Origin: DSUN01 sp035527715
Lineage (GTDB): Bacteria > Planctomycetota > PUPC01 > DSUN01
Reading direction: 5' to 3'
NCBI GenBank assembly: GCA_035527715.1
Contig: DATKZY010000258.1
Span: forward strand, 1-64,000
Length of the DNA stretch: 64,000 nt
Shown in pieces: positions 16,843 to 25,476 of this stretch (position 1 is its first letter; every line of letters starts with the position of its first letter). The notes below the pieces were generated by a model that was not told where the DNA came from, did no database searches, and saw only the letters and a list, made by a program, of their open reading frames with translations. The position numbers and the translations under genes are program-made.

Positions 16843-17275
16843 GGGGAGGGCGGCCGCATGGGGGATCAAGAGGCATTCGGGGTCCGAGCCTACACCCGCC
16901 TCGACAACCGCGAGGCGTCCCAGCCCATGCGACAGCCCGTGGGAGTGCGGCGGCCCGACGCCGCTTTGGATTTGGCCCTGCGGTGCCTGGCACGTCAAGG
17001 AAGCGTAACTCATGTGATGACAAGTGGTTACACATGGGCATGTCAACGCGAGGGCGTGGGTGGGTTTCATGAGGGGCTCGGCGAGGTTTCCGGGTTTCGG
17101 CGACAGGTTCCGGCGACAGATACCTTCATTCCGTCCTCCCCAGGCCCCCATCGCCAAAGAGGGGGGTGGCCATCTTGAGGGGGCGTGAGAGGGAGGGGAC
17201 GCGGGGGGATGCGATGCCACATGTCGTGGCGTGCCAAGCTGTTATGGCTCGACGGCCACAGTCTGCACGGCGTGG

Positions 17276-17317
17276 TCAAGATGGCCAAACCCTATTGCGC
17301 GCAGGTGGCCATCTTGA
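17276..17317. repeat. Hairpin A of the conserved-loop family
   Basis: A perfect 12-bp stem (17276-17287, TCAAGATGGCCA, with 17306-17317) encloses an 18-nt loop that contains CCCTATTGCGCGC (17290-17302). Confidence 0.75.
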
Positions 17318-17728
17318 GCGCCTTGCCGGCTCGCGGCCACGCGGGGTGTCGTGGGGACTCACTCCGAGGTCGGCGACAGGCGCGAACGAGCATCAGTGGA
17401 CAGGGTGGACAGGGTCCACAGGGCCCACTGGCTTCCGGTTTCGGGCGGGGTGACGGGCGGGAATGGGGCGAGGATAGGGGCCGCGCGCAGGCCGTCAAGC
17501 GACGACAAGACTGCCTAAAGGCAGGACTCCCAACAGGTTGCGACTTGGTTCGTAGTTCGGCGTTCAGGCGGAAGAGGGTTTCGCGTGCACGTATGTACGC
17601 CCTACCCGATTCCCATTTCGCGTGGCTTCGCATGCCCTCGGCCTCGCTCGGGGCGGTGCCCATTGTGTGCCAACCTCACGAGGGAATGGCGACTGATACA
17701 GAATGGGTGGGAGCCCGCCCCCCGCCCC

Positions 17729-17768
17729 CTAGGCGCTCACCCCCTATTGCGCGCGCATGAGCGCCTAG
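17729..17768. repeat. Hairpin B of the conserved-loop family
   Basis: A perfect 11-bp stem (17729-17739, CTAGGCGCTCA, with 17758-17768) encloses an 18-nt loop with the identical 13-mer CCCTATTGCGCGC (17742-17754). The stem is unrelated to that of hairpin A. Confidence 0.75.
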
Positions 17769-17880
17769 CGCGGCAGGGGGCAAGGCAGGTGCCTGAGCGT
17801 GGTTGTAACGCATTGCTAAATGGACACTTGCGGACTCCAGGTGGACAGGTCTCCCTGGCTCTGCTAGGCGCTCACCCGCC

Positions 17881-17924
17881 CCCATCTCGACCACCCCCCG
17901 TGTTGCGCAGGTGGTCGAGATGGG
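17881..17924. repeat. Hairpin C of the conserved-loop family
   Basis: A perfect 14-bp stem (17881-17894, CCCATCTCGACCAC, with 17911-17924) encloses a 16-nt loop, CCCCCGTGTTGCGCAG, a variant of the loops of A and B. Again the stem sequence is different. Confidence 0.7.
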
Positions 17925-17952
17925 CGAGATGGGAGCCGGGGGAGGGGGGCGC

Positions 17953-18708
17953 TCAGGCGGGGTGGCGGGCGCGCCAGCGGGCGAGGAAGGCGGCGTAGTC
18001 GTCGGGGGTGTCTATGCCGAGGGGCTGGTAGGAGGTGATGCCGACGATGATTCTGTGGCCGCTCTCGAGGGCGCGGAGCTGTTCGAGGCTCTCGTGGGTC
18101 TCGAGCGGGGAGGGGGGGAGGGCGGCGAAGCGGAAGAGGAAGTCGCGGCGGAAGGCGTAAAGGCCGATGTGGCCTAGATATACGTGCGGGTCGCCCGGGG
18201 GCACCTCGGGGTAGCTCTTCGAGGCGGGGATGAGGGCGCGGGAGAAGTAGAGGGCGTAGCCGCGGCTGTCCAGCACGACTTTCACGAGGTTCGGGTCGCG
18301 CAGGCGGGCGGGGTCGGCGACGGGGGCGGCGAGGGTGGCGAGGTCGGCGTCGGGGTGGCGCTCGAGGAGGGCGACGGCCAACTCGATGGCCTCGGGCTCG
18401 ATCTCCGGCTCGTCGCCCTGGACGTTTACCACGATGTCGGCCTCGATGGAGCGGACGGCCTCGGCGATGCGGTCGGTGCCCGAGCGATGTGCGGGCGAGG
18501 TCATGGCGGCGCGGCCGCCGAAGGACTCGACGGCGGCGCGGATGCGCTCGTCGTCGGTCGCGACCACCACGCCGTCCACGCAGGTGGCGAGGGATGCCTG
18601 CTCGTAGACGTGCTGGATGAGGAACTTGCCGGTTTCGCGCGCGAGCGGCTTGCCGGGGAACCTGGTGGCGGCGTAGCGTGCGGGGATGGCGACGATGACC
18701 TTGGGCAT
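17953..18708 (-). CDS. kdsB: 3-deoxy-manno-octulosonate cytidylyltransferase
   Basis: This enzyme activates KDO as CMP-KDO for the inner core of lipopolysaccharide. The 251-aa product starts with the family signature VIVAIPARYAATRFPGKPL, then shows ATDDERI, TSPAHRSGTDRIAEA, VVNVQGDEPEI and a late HIGLYAFRRDFL, all characteristic of KdsB. Its ATG overlaps the stop of the upstream glycosyltransferase gene (TGATG), so the two are translationally coupled. Its presence argues for an LPS-containing outer membrane. Confidence 0.96.
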   Translation of the reverse strand: MPKVIVAIPARYAATRFPGKPLARETGKFLIQHVYEQASLATCVDGVVVATDDERIRAAVESFGGRAAMTSPAHRSGTDRIAEAVRSIEADIVVNVQGDEPEIEPEAIELAVALLERHPDADLATLAAPVADPARLRDPNLVKVVLDSRGYALYFSRALIPASKSYPEVPPGDPHVYLGHIGLYAFRRDFLFRFAALPPSPLETHESLEQLRALESGHRIIVGITSYQPLGIDTPDDYAAFLARWRARHPA

Positions 18709-19859
18709 CAGCTTGCCTCGGCTCTCTGGATGCGTCGGGCGTAGAAGACGAGGAGCGCCTCGGCGGTGGCCTCGACGGAGAAGCGCTCGCGGACCATCGC
18801 GTAGGCGGCCTCGACGAGGCGGCTGGCCAGCTCGGGCTCGCGGAGGAGGCGGATGACCTTCTCGGCGATGGCGGCGGGGTCCTTCTTGGGGGCGAGGAGC
18901 CCGGTCTCGCCGTCGCTGATGAGGCTGAAGGCGGGGCCGGCGCCCGTGGCGACGACCGGCTTGCGGCAGGCCATGGCCTCGAGCACGTCGAGCCCCAGGC
19001 CCTCGCGCACGGCGGGGATGACGCAGATGTCGAGGATGGCGATCATGCGGCGATAGTCGGAGAATGCCTCGGCGACCGTGACCCACTTGTCAATGCCCAG
19101 CTTGTGAATCTGGCGCCGGAGCGGGAAGCGCTCCGGCCCGTCGCCCGCGATGAGGAACTGGACGTCGTGGCCCTGGTCGAGGATTTCCTTGGCGGCCAGG
19201 AGGAAGTACTCGCCGCCGCGCTCGGGGGTGAGCGGCCCCACGGTGCCGACGATGGGGATGGAGGGCCGCTCGTTGGTGGCCCGATAGCGTTCGTAGTCCT
19301 CGAGCGCAATGCCGATGGGGATGACGCCGATGGCGTCCTTGGGGATGCGGGCCTGGTTGACCAGCTCCTCGCGCAGCTCCTCGCTGACGGCCATGACGGC
19401 GCCGCGCTTCCACTTCCCCGGGATCCTGCCCGCCGAGCCGGGCGGGGCGAAGGTGGTCACGGTGAGGACGTAGGGCTTGCCCGTCGCGTCGGCCACGCGG
19501 GCGGCCAGGCGCGCCAGCGAGCGGCCGAAGAAGTGCAACACGTCGGGCTGGAGCGTGCGCACCTGGTCGAGGAGCGCGCGGGGCACGAAGAGCGGGTGGC
19601 GCGAGGTGGCGAGGCGGCTGAGCACCACGGTGGGGATGCTCGCGCGCGCGAGCTCGGGGGCCAGCGGCCCGCCGCCGCAGACCAGTGTGACCTCGCACCC
19701 GCGGCGCTTCAGCTCGCGGGCCAGCCGCAGCACGCTGTGGCAGATGCTGTCGTCGCACAGCCCGCCCGCGACGAACAGCACCTTCTTCACCGCCGGCAGG
19801 TCGGCGCCGCCCGGCCGAGCGTCGCGCCCGTTCCCCACGCGGAACACCGTTGTGCTCAT
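18708..19859 (-). CDS. Glycosyltransferase family 4 (GT-B fold)
   Basis: The 383-aa product has the two-domain GT-B pattern. An N-terminal domain begins at about residue 25 (KKVLFVAGGLCDDSICHSVLRLARELKRRG), and the C-terminal glycosyl_transf_1 domain starts near IPIVGTVGPLTPERGGEYFLLAA. The conserved nucleotide-sugar-binding motif is seen as IPAVREGLGLDVLEAMACRK with the E-x7-E pair. The first 24 residues look non-conserved, so the true start may be near the PAVKKVLF segment. The coupled kdsB gene suggests a role in LPS core or related surface glycan assembly; donor and acceptor are unknown. Confidence 0.85.
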   Translation of the reverse strand: MSTTVFRVGNGRDARPGGADLPAVKKVLFVAGGLCDDSICHSVLRLARELKRRGCEVTLVCGGGPLAPELARASIPTVVLSRLATSRHPLFVPRALLDQVRTLQPDVLHFFGRSLARLAARVADATGKPYVLTVTTFAPPGSAGRIPGKWKRGAVMAVSEELREELVNQARIPKDAIGVIPIGIALEDYERYRATNERPSIPIVGTVGPLTPERGGEYFLLAAKEILDQGHDVQFLIAGDGPERFPLRRQIHKLGIDKWVTVAEAFSDYRRMIAILDICVIPAVREGLGLDVLEAMACRKPVVATGAGPAFSLISDGETGLLAPKKDPAAIAEKVIRLLREPELASRLVEAAYAMVRERFSVEATAEALLVFYARRIQRAEAS

Positions 19860-19887
19860 GAGCGCGCCTCCCGGCGCGGTGCGGGGC

Positions 19888-21435
19888 TCACTGGGCCTTC
19901 TCCTTCGGCTTTTCGCCGAAAACCTGCGCCCGGTAGACGAGCACCGTGGTCTGTGCGTCGCGCCACGTGTTGGAGAGCATGCCCGCCTTCCGGCAGCAGG
20001 CCGAGAGCATCTCCTCCTTCGTCTTGAAGTGCGCGGCCACCTGGGGCAGGAACGTGGCTTGCTGCCAGCCGCGCCGCACGATGATGCCGTGCTTGCCGAA
20101 CTCCCACGCCAGCGGGTCCTTGATCGGCTTCTCGGGCATCAGCACCGAGATCTCGATATCAATGTCGTTGACCTCGATGGGCCGCACGGCGGGGAACCGC
20201 CTGTCCTCGAGTGCCGACTGGCGGGTCTGGGTGGCCACGGTCTTGTAGAGAGGCGTCAGGGGGCGGAAGTTTCCAATGCAGCCGCGCAGCTCGCCCTTCT
20301 TGTTGAGGGTGACGAAGACGCCGTTGCGGCCCTGGAGCTCCGCGTCGTCGAGCTTCACCTCGGGCACATTCTTGCCGTCGGTCACGGCGACGAGGGTCTT
20401 GCGGGCGATGTCGAGGAGCTTCTTCTGCCCGGCCTCGCTGATGTTGGCGTCGGCGGCCTCCGCCGCCTTCTCCGGGGGCTCCTTGGCGGCGGGCGCCTCG
20501 CCCCATTGGCCCTCGGCGGTGAAGACGATGCCCGCGTAGCTCACCGAGTGGCGATAGTCGTTGTTGTCGTCGCCCGACATGTAGTAGTTGACGAGCTGGC
20601 CCTTGGCCTTCTCGGGCAGGAGGCCGAGGAGGACTCGCACGGGGCAGCGGCCGCAGATGGTGGCGCCCGTCTTCGAGACATACTTGGTGAAGCCGGGGCC
20701 GTCGCGCTGGAGGATGAGGTCAATGGCCCCCTTGTCGAGCTTCTCGATGCCGTCGCGCACCTTGGACTCGAATGGGGCGAAGCCGAAGTTGCGGCCGTAG
20801 TGCGTGAAGTCGCTGCTCGCCACCACCAGCGTGTCCTGATCGATCACCTTGCGGAGCAGTGCCGCCATCGCCGCGTAATCGTCGTCGGCCATGCCCCCCA
20901 GGACGATGGGCACGAGCTGGAAGGAGCCCAGCGCGCGCTGGAGAAAGGGGAGCTGGACCTCGAGCGAGTGCTCCATGCGGTGGGCCGACGGGAAGGTGCC
21001 GAACTGCTCGGTGCCGAGCAGCGTGTCGCAGGCCGCGCGGTCCACGGGCACCGACCCCAGCGGCGTGCGATAGGCGTCCACCTTGAGGATCGAGCCGCCC
21101 TGGAAGGGCATTCCGCGATGGTTGACGGCGAGGACGATGACGCGCTTGTAGGCCTTGCCCTTCACGGTGGCGTAGGCGACGCCGGCGCAGCGCCCCGAGT
21201 AGGTGTAGCCCGCGTGCGGGACGACGAGGGCGATGGGCTTGCCCTCGACCTTCGCCTTCGCGGCGCCCGCGGCCAGGAAGGCGTCCACCTGCTTCGTCAG
21301 CACGTCGGCTTCGGCCGGGTAGAACGCCCCGGCCACCACCGGCTCTCGGGCGCTCAACTCCTCGCCGCCGCACGAGATCGCCGTGGGCACCAGGGCGAGC
21401 AGGGCCAGCACCTTCACCACGTTGGAGCGGGCCAT
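19888..21435 (-). CDS. Memo (AmmeMemoRadiSam B) - AMMECR1 (A) fusion lipoprotein
   Basis: ATG at 21435 has AGGGGGA seven nt upstream; a start at 21477 would lie at the transcription start. A lipoprotein signal ends at AISC (Cys about residue 21). Residues about 30-320 match the Memo family: ALVVPHAGYTYSGRCAGVAY, VNHRGMPFQGG, EHSLEVQLPFLQ and SSDFTHYGRNF, with the metal-site histidines retained. Residues about 345-510 match AMMECR1: GVFVTLNKKGELRGCIGNF and DIDIEISVLMPEK. In the AmmeMemoRadiSam system these two are usually partners of a radical SAM protein, which is absent here. The export signal is surprising for proteins normally cytoplasmic. Confidence 0.88.
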   Translation of the reverse strand: MARSNVVKVLALLALVPTAISCGGEELSAREPVVAGAFYPAEADVLTKQVDAFLAAGAAKAKVEGKPIALVVPHAGYTYSGRCAGVAYATVKGKAYKRVIVLAVNHRGMPFQGGSILKVDAYRTPLGSVPVDRAACDTLLGTEQFGTFPSAHRMEHSLEVQLPFLQRALGSFQLVPIVLGGMADDDYAAMAALLRKVIDQDTLVVASSDFTHYGRNFGFAPFESKVRDGIEKLDKGAIDLILQRDGPGFTKYVSKTGATICGRCPVRVLLGLLPEKAKGQLVNYYMSGDDNNDYRHSVSYAGIVFTAEGQWGEAPAAKEPPEKAAEAADANISEAGQKKLLDIARKTLVAVTDGKNVPEVKLDDAELQGRNGVFVTLNKKGELRGCIGNFRPLTPLYKTVATQTRQSALEDRRFPAVRPIEVNDIDIEISVLMPEKPIKDPLAWEFGKHGIIVRRGWQQATFLPQVAAHFKTKEEMLSACCRKAGMLSNTWRDAQTTVLVYRAQVFGEKPKEKAQ

Positions 21436-21483
21436 CGGCGTTCCCCCTAACCAGGGTCGAGGTACAGGCACCTTCATCCCCCT

Positions 21484-21513
21484 ATTCTATACCGCGGACT
21501 CGCCCCGGATCAA
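21484..21513 (-). promoter_or_regulatory. Sigma70-type promoter upstream of the Memo-AMMECR1 gene
   Basis: On the minus strand TTGATC (21513-21508) and TAGAAT (21489-21484) are 18 bp apart. It separates the Memo-GT4-kdsB unit from the upstream nucleoside hydrolase gene. Confidence 0.6.
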
Positions 21514-21548
21514 CTCGGGGAGGGGGGGATTCGAGGACGACGGGGGCC

Positions 21549-22448
21549 TCACCGGCTGAGGAGGCGGCCCATGAAGAGGCGCAGGAAGGCCGCGGAGTCC
21601 ACGTCGAGGCACACGCTGGCGTTGGGCGTGTCGCTCCGCGTGGCGACGGTGAAGGCGCGGGTGAACTCGCCGCGGGTCTCGACGACGACCTTGCGCGGCT
21701 CCACGGTGACCAGCTCGGGGCGGAAGGCCACGGCGACGGCGAGCGGGTCGTGGAGGATGGGGCACTTGCGCTTGCGCTGGCCGTCGGCCGAGCCGCTCCA
21801 GCCGGCGACCATGGCGTCGAGCAGTTGCGTGGCGGCGGAGCCATGGGTGGCGAGGGCCTCGACGTCGGCCTCGGCCATCTGGCACTTCATCGTGACGTCG
21901 AGGCCGACGAGGGTGGTGGGGATGCCGGACTCGAAGCAGATGCGCGCGGCCTCGGGGTCGCAGCGGATGTTCCACTCGGCCTGCTGGCGGCCGACGACGC
22001 CGCCCATGACGACCAGGCGCGCCTGGCGGGCGAGGCGCGGGTCGCGCAGGAGGGCGATGGCCATGTTGGTCATGGCGCCGATGGTGATGACGACGAGGCG
22101 GCCCGCGGCCTCGTGGGCCGTGCGGCGGATCAGCTCGTCGGCGGGGTGGCCCGAGGGCTGGGGCAGCGCCTCGCCGTCGTCGAGCACGACGGCCTGGTTG
22201 GGCACGTGGGTGGGCAGCGTGCCCATGAGCGGGGCGCCGCGGCCGGTGCCCACGGGGATGTCGGGCCGGCCATAGGTCGCCAGCAGCTTGAGGGCGAGGC
22301 GGGTGCGCGTCGCCACGTCGCCGTAGACGGTGGTCACCGCCCGCAGGTCCACCTCGGGCGAGGTCAGGGCCAGCGCCAGGGCCAGGGCGTCGTCTATGTC
22401 GTCGCCGATGTCGGTGTCGATCAGGATGGGCAGGGGGCGGTCGGGCAT
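21549..22448 (-). CDS. Nucleoside hydrolase (IunH/RihA family)
   Basis: This 299-aa enzyme would cleave ribonucleosides to base and ribose. The calcium-binding aspartate cluster is present at the N-terminus (LIDTDIGDDIDDALAL), along with the AVTTVYGDV strand, the VITIGAMTNMAIAL segment and the AEWNIRCDPEAA region. The C-terminal HDPLAVAVAF carries the catalytic His/Asp pair. The ATG overlaps the coaB stop (TGATG), tying a salvage enzyme to coenzyme A genes. Base preference cannot be read. Confidence 0.92.
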   Translation of the reverse strand: MPDRPLPILIDTDIGDDIDDALALALALTSPEVDLRAVTTVYGDVATRTRLALKLLATYGRPDIPVGTGRGAPLMGTLPTHVPNQAVVLDDGEALPQPSGHPADELIRRTAHEAAGRLVVITIGAMTNMAIALLRDPRLARQARLVVMGGVVGRQQAEWNIRCDPEAARICFESGIPTTLVGLDVTMKCQMAEADVEALATHGSAATQLLDAMVAGWSGSADGQRKRKCPILHDPLAVAVAFRPELVTVEPRKVVVETRGEFTRAFTVATRSDTPNASVCLDVDSAAFLRLFMGRLLSR

Positions 22449-23083
22449 CAGGCGTCTCTCCTTCGCTCGGCGACGAGGCGTTCGACGATCTCGACCAGGC
22501 GCTCGGCGATGGCCTCCTTCGGCAGGTCGTCGAGGACTTCGCGGGTGTCGTCGGGGTACAGGACGTGGACGGTGGAGCGCTCGGCGGCGATGGCCTCGGG
22601 GGTGTTGGCGACGATGAGGTCGAGGTGCTTGTCGTGCAGCTTTCGCCGGGCGTTGTTGTCCAGGTCGTGGGCCTCGAGTGCGAAGCCGACGAGGACCTGG
22701 GTGGTGCGGTGGCTGGCCAGCTCGGCCAGGATGTCGGGGGCGCTCACGAGGCGCAGGCTGAGGGGCTTGGGGGACTTCTTCATCTTGCCCTTGACGCGGC
22801 GTGCGGGGCGGAAGTCGGCGGGCGCCGCGGCCATGATGAGGGCGTCGGCCTTCGGGAACTCCTCGCGGCAGCGCGCGAGCATGTCGGCGGTGGACACGAC
22901 GTCGCGCACGCAGGATGGGGGCGGGGCGACCTCGAGCGGCCCGCAGATGAGGACGACCTCGTGGCCGCGCCCCACGGCGGCCCGGGCGATGGCGCAGCCC
23001 ATGCGCCCGGTCGAGGCGTTGCTGAGGAATCGCACGTCGTCAAGGTACTCGCGGGTTGGCCCCGCGGTGATGAGGAGGCGCAT
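22448..23083 (-). CDS. coaB: Phosphopantothenate--cysteine ligase domain protein
   Basis: This enzyme ligates cysteine to 4'-phosphopantothenate in coenzyme A synthesis. The 211-aa product shows the nucleotide-binding block ITAGPTREYLDDVRFLSNASTGRMG split over residues 5-29, and the later MAAAPADFRPA and LVGFALEAHD motifs of CoaB. In many bacteria CoaB is fused to CoaC; here the two are separate adjacent genes 24 nt apart. Confidence 0.93.
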   Translation of the reverse strand: MRLLITAGPTREYLDDVRFLSNASTGRMGCAIARAAVGRGHEVVLICGPLEVAPPPSCVRDVVSTADMLARCREEFPKADALIMAAAPADFRPARRVKGKMKKSPKPLSLRLVSAPDILAELASHRTTQVLVGFALEAHDLDNNARRKLHDKHLDLIVANTPEAIAAERSTVHVLYPDDTREVLDDLPKEAIAERLVEIVERLVAERRRDA

Positions 23084-23107
23084 GGCGGGTCCCCTGGCCG
23101 GCGAGGC

Positions 23108-23662
23108 TCACGCGAGGGCGGCCTCGGCGGCTTCCAGAATGGTGTCGAGGTCGGCGAGGCGGCCGGCGCCCGTCTCGCCGCAGGCGAGCCGGCCCGCCTC
23201 GGGCTCCACGATGCGGTAGCCCAGCTCGCGCAGGCGCGCGACGTTGTGCTGGACGACTCGGTTCGCCCACATGCGGTGGTTCATGGCCGGGGCGAGCACG
23301 GTCGGGCACTGGAGGCTCAGGAGCGTGGTCGTGAGCGCGTCGTCGGCGATGCCCGCGGCCACCTTGCCCAGGAGGTTGGCCGTGGCCGGCGCCACGATGG
23401 CCAGCTCGGCCTTCTGGGCGAGGGCCACGTGGGCGGCCTCGTAGCGCTCCGGCGGCTCGAAGAGGTCGGCGATCACCCGCCGCCCGCTCAGCACGGCGAA
23501 GGTGAGGGGCTGGACGAAGCGGGTGGCGGCCCGGGTCATGACGACGGTGACGGCGGCCCCGCGCTGGCGGAGGCGCGACACGAGCTCGGCAGCCTTGTAG
23601 GCCGCGATGCCGCCGGTGACGCCGACGACGATCTCGCGGGATTCGAGCGGGTCGCTGGCCAT
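23108..23662 (-). CDS. coaC: Phosphopantothenoylcysteine decarboxylase
   Basis: This FMN-dependent enzyme decarboxylates phosphopantothenoylcysteine to phosphopantetheine. The 184-aa flavoprotein shows VGVTGGIAAYKAAEL at the start, the active-site His in AAHVALAQKAE, LAIVAPATANLLGK, the substrate clamp APAMNHRMW and the flexible loop cysteine in GRLACGETGAGR. It forms a split CoaB/CoaC pair with the next gene downstream. Confidence 0.94.
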   Translation of the reverse strand: MASDPLESREIVVGVTGGIAAYKAAELVSRLRQRGAAVTVVMTRAATRFVQPLTFAVLSGRRVIADLFEPPERYEAAHVALAQKAELAIVAPATANLLGKVAAGIADDALTTTLLSLQCPTVLAPAMNHRMWANRVVQHNVARLRELGYRIVEPEAGRLACGETGAGRLADLDTILEAAEAALA

Positions 23663-23716
23663 GGTGCGGGCCTCGCCTGTCGTCGCGGGTCGCGGGCCTC
23701 CCGCGTTCCGCGAGGA

Positions 23717-23962
23717 CTAGCCCTCCTGGACGATCGGGCCGTTCTGGTCTTCGCTCTCGCGGGGGGCGGTGAGCCTGGGCACGAGGCGCACGAAGTCGGC
23801 CTCGATCTCCTTGAGGGCCGAGTACAGCAGGTTGTTGCCCTCGGCCTCCACCAGCGGCTGCGAGCCGCGGTTGATGTCCACGAGCCGTTTCATGACGAGC
23901 GACGCGAGCTTGAATCGGCCGCCCACCTTCCGAGAGAGTCGATCGATCCTGGCTTCATCCAT
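23717..23962 (-). CDS. rpoZ: RNA polymerase omega subunit
   Basis: This 81-aa protein lies between gmk and coaC, the classic gmk-rpoZ-coaBC order. The core (GGRFKLASLVMKRLVDINRG) followed by a conserved helix (NNLLYSALKEIEADFVRLV) matches omega, which aids assembly of the polymerase beta-prime subunit. The C-terminal 20 residues are variable. Its start overlaps the gmk end by 8 nt. Confidence 0.88.
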   Translation of the reverse strand: MDEARIDRLSRKVGGRFKLASLVMKRLVDINRGSQPLVEAEGNNLLYSALKEIEADFVRLVPRLTAPRESEDQNGPIVQEG

Positions 23963-24584
23963 CGAGTGTGTGCCTCCGGTCCTCGGGCCGTCCGCTGCGG
24001 GAGAGAATCGCGCGGAGCTCGGCCACGGTGCGTTCGAGATCGTCGTTGACGACGCAGTAGTCGTAGTGCTCCTTGAACTGGCGCTCGGCCGGGGCGGTGG
24101 CCCGGCGCTTCTGCTGCTCCTCCTGGCCCTCGGTGCCGCGCCCGGCGAGACGCTGCTCCAGGGTCGCGTCGGGCGCGTCCACGAAGACCAGCAGGGCGTC
24201 GGGGCAGTTGGCCCTCACCTGCAGGGCGCCCTGCACGTCAATCACCAGCAGGCGGCTCTCGCCGGCCCGCAGGGCCTCCTCGACGGGCCGCCGCGGCGTG
24301 CCGTAGAGATGGCCGTGGACGCGCGCGTGCTCGAGGAGCTCGCCGCGCGCCAGCCGCCGCCGGAACTCGGCCTCGGACACGAAAAAATAGTCCCGCCCGT
24401 CCACTTCGTCGGGCCGGGCCGGGCGCGTGGTGGCCGACACCGAGCGCCGGATGCCCAGGGCGCTGCACAGGTGCTGGGCCACCGTGGTCTTGCCTGCCCC
24501 GGCCGGCCCGGAGAGCACCACGAGGCGCCCTCGCGTCGCCGCGGGCTCCTGTGCTTCGTGTTTCGCTGCCCGGTCGTTGCCCAC
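23955..24584 (-). CDS. gmk: Guanylate kinase
   Basis: This enzyme phosphorylates GMP to GDP with ATP. The P-loop is LSGPAGAGKTT (about residues 24-34). It is followed by the GMP-binding RSVSATTRPARPDEVDGRDYFF split across residues about 47-68, LLEHARVHGHLYGTP, and VIDVQGALQVRANCPDALLVF. At 209 aa it is normal. The GTG start is not preceded by a clear ribosome binding site; it lies 7 nt after yicC, so coupling is likely. Expected location is the cytoplasm. Confidence 0.95.
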   Translation of the reverse strand: MGNDRAAKHEAQEPAATRGRLVVLSGPAGAGKTTVAQHLCSALGIRRSVSATTRPARPDEVDGRDYFFVSEAEFRRRLARGELLEHARVHGHLYGTPRRPVEEALRAGESRLLVIDVQGALQVRANCPDALLVFVDAPDATLEQRLAGRGTEGQEEQQKRRATAPAERQFKEHYDYCVVNDDLERTVAELRAILSRSGRPEDRRHTLDG

Positions 24585-24591
24585 CAGCGCG

Positions 24592-25476
24592 CTACTCGAT
24601 GTTCATCACTTGCTCGCGGACCTTGTCCACCTCGCCGTGGAGCGCCACGATCTGCTGCGCGAGGGCGGCGCCGGCCACTTTGGCGCTCAGGGTGCTGGCC
24701 TCGCGCTGGATTTCCTGCGAGAGGAACTCGAGGCGCCGCCCGACCGGCTCGCCCTGGTCGAGCGCCTCGCGCAGTTGCTTGACGTGCGACCGCAGCCGGG
24801 CGATCTCCTCGGCCACGTTCGAGCGGTCCGCGTAGATGGCCGCCTCGCGGGCCAGGTCCTGCTCGCCCACCGCGATGCCCGTGTTGGCGAGCAGGCGGTT
24901 CACCCGGTCCACGACACGCTGCCTGTGATCCTCGACGGCGGCCGGCTGGGCCGCGTCAATCTCGTCCACCAGCCTCTCGATGGCCTCGGCGTGGCGCAGC
25001 AGCTCGTCGCGCAGGTGGCCGCCCTCGGCCCGGCGCATCTGGTCAATCTCGTCCAGCGCCGCGTCGAGCGCGGTCAGCACGTGGTCCCGGAGGGCCTTCG
25101 CCTCGGCCTCGGTCAACTCCCCGGGATCGAGCACGCCCGGCAGCGCCACCACGGCTTCGGCCGAGAGCACCACGGGGACGCCGTACGCGTCGCCGGCCTC
25201 GCGGAGCTGTCGCGCGTAGCCGGCCAGGGCCTCGCGGTTCAGCGGCCGGGCCGCCCGGGCGCCGGTGAGCTCGAGGCGGATGGCCAGCTCGACCGAGCCG
25301 CGGGCGATCCGCTCGCGGATGCGCTTCTCGAGGTCGCGCTCGGCCGGGCCCAGCTCGTGCGGCACGCGCGACGTGAGTTTGAAGTACCGGCCGTTGACCG
25401 AGCGGATCTCGACCACGACGATCCACCCGCCGCCTTCCCATCGAGCCTGTCCGTAGCCCGTCATGCTTCGTGTCAC
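24592..25476 (-). CDS. yicC: YicC-family endoribonuclease-like protein
   Basis: The product (294 aa) begins VTRSMTGYGQARWEG, the YicC signature, and includes EIRSVNGRYFKL and the C-terminal EFLSQEIQREASTLSAKV block of the YicC/DUF1732 family. Family members are reported to act in RNA turnover. The GTG start shares bases with the secG stop (GTGA), giving translational coupling; the internal ATG at 25464 would remove the first conserved residues. It is followed by gmk and rpoZ, the usual order. Confidence 0.92.
   Translation of the reverse strand: MTRSMTGYGQARWEGGGWIVVVEIRSVNGRYFKLTSRVPHELGPAERDLEKRIRERIARGSVELAIRLELTGARAARPLNREALAGYARQLREAGDAYGVPVVLSAEAVVALPGVLDPGELTEAEAKALRDHVLTALDAALDEIDQMRRAEGGHLRDELLRHAEAIERLVDEIDAAQPAAVEDHRQRVVDRVNRLLANTGIAVGEQDLAREAAIYADRSNVAEEIARLRSHVKQLREALDQGEPVGRRLEFLSQEIQREASTLSAKVAGAALAQQIVALHGEVDKVREQVMNIE

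Larger units (their letters stand above)
16727..17952. other. Non-coding island, about 1.2 kb, with multiple hairpins
   Basis: No frame here has a plausible start, family motif or coding pattern; frames on both strands overlap freely. The island lies downstream of kdsB and upstream of the divergently placed membrane protein gene. It contains an ACGGAT-type repeat at 16814-16842, an inverted CATGTG/CACATG around 17010-17035 and the three conserved-loop hairpins listed separately. A 14-nt direct repeat GTGGCCATCTTGAG occurs at 17166-17179 and 17305-17318. It may be a decayed mobile region or may encode a structured RNA. Confidence 0.5.

Noticed and set aside
17185..17760. Open frame of 191 codons in the non-coding island
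   Set aside because: It runs through hairpin A and most of hairpin B, has no ribosome binding site, and gives a composition unlike neighbouring genes. Frames of similar length exist on the other strand.
17276..17924. The conserved-loop hairpins as integron attC sites
   Set aside because: The conserved part is the loop rather than the stem ends. The GTTRRRY-type core sites are missing, and there are no cassette genes or integrase.
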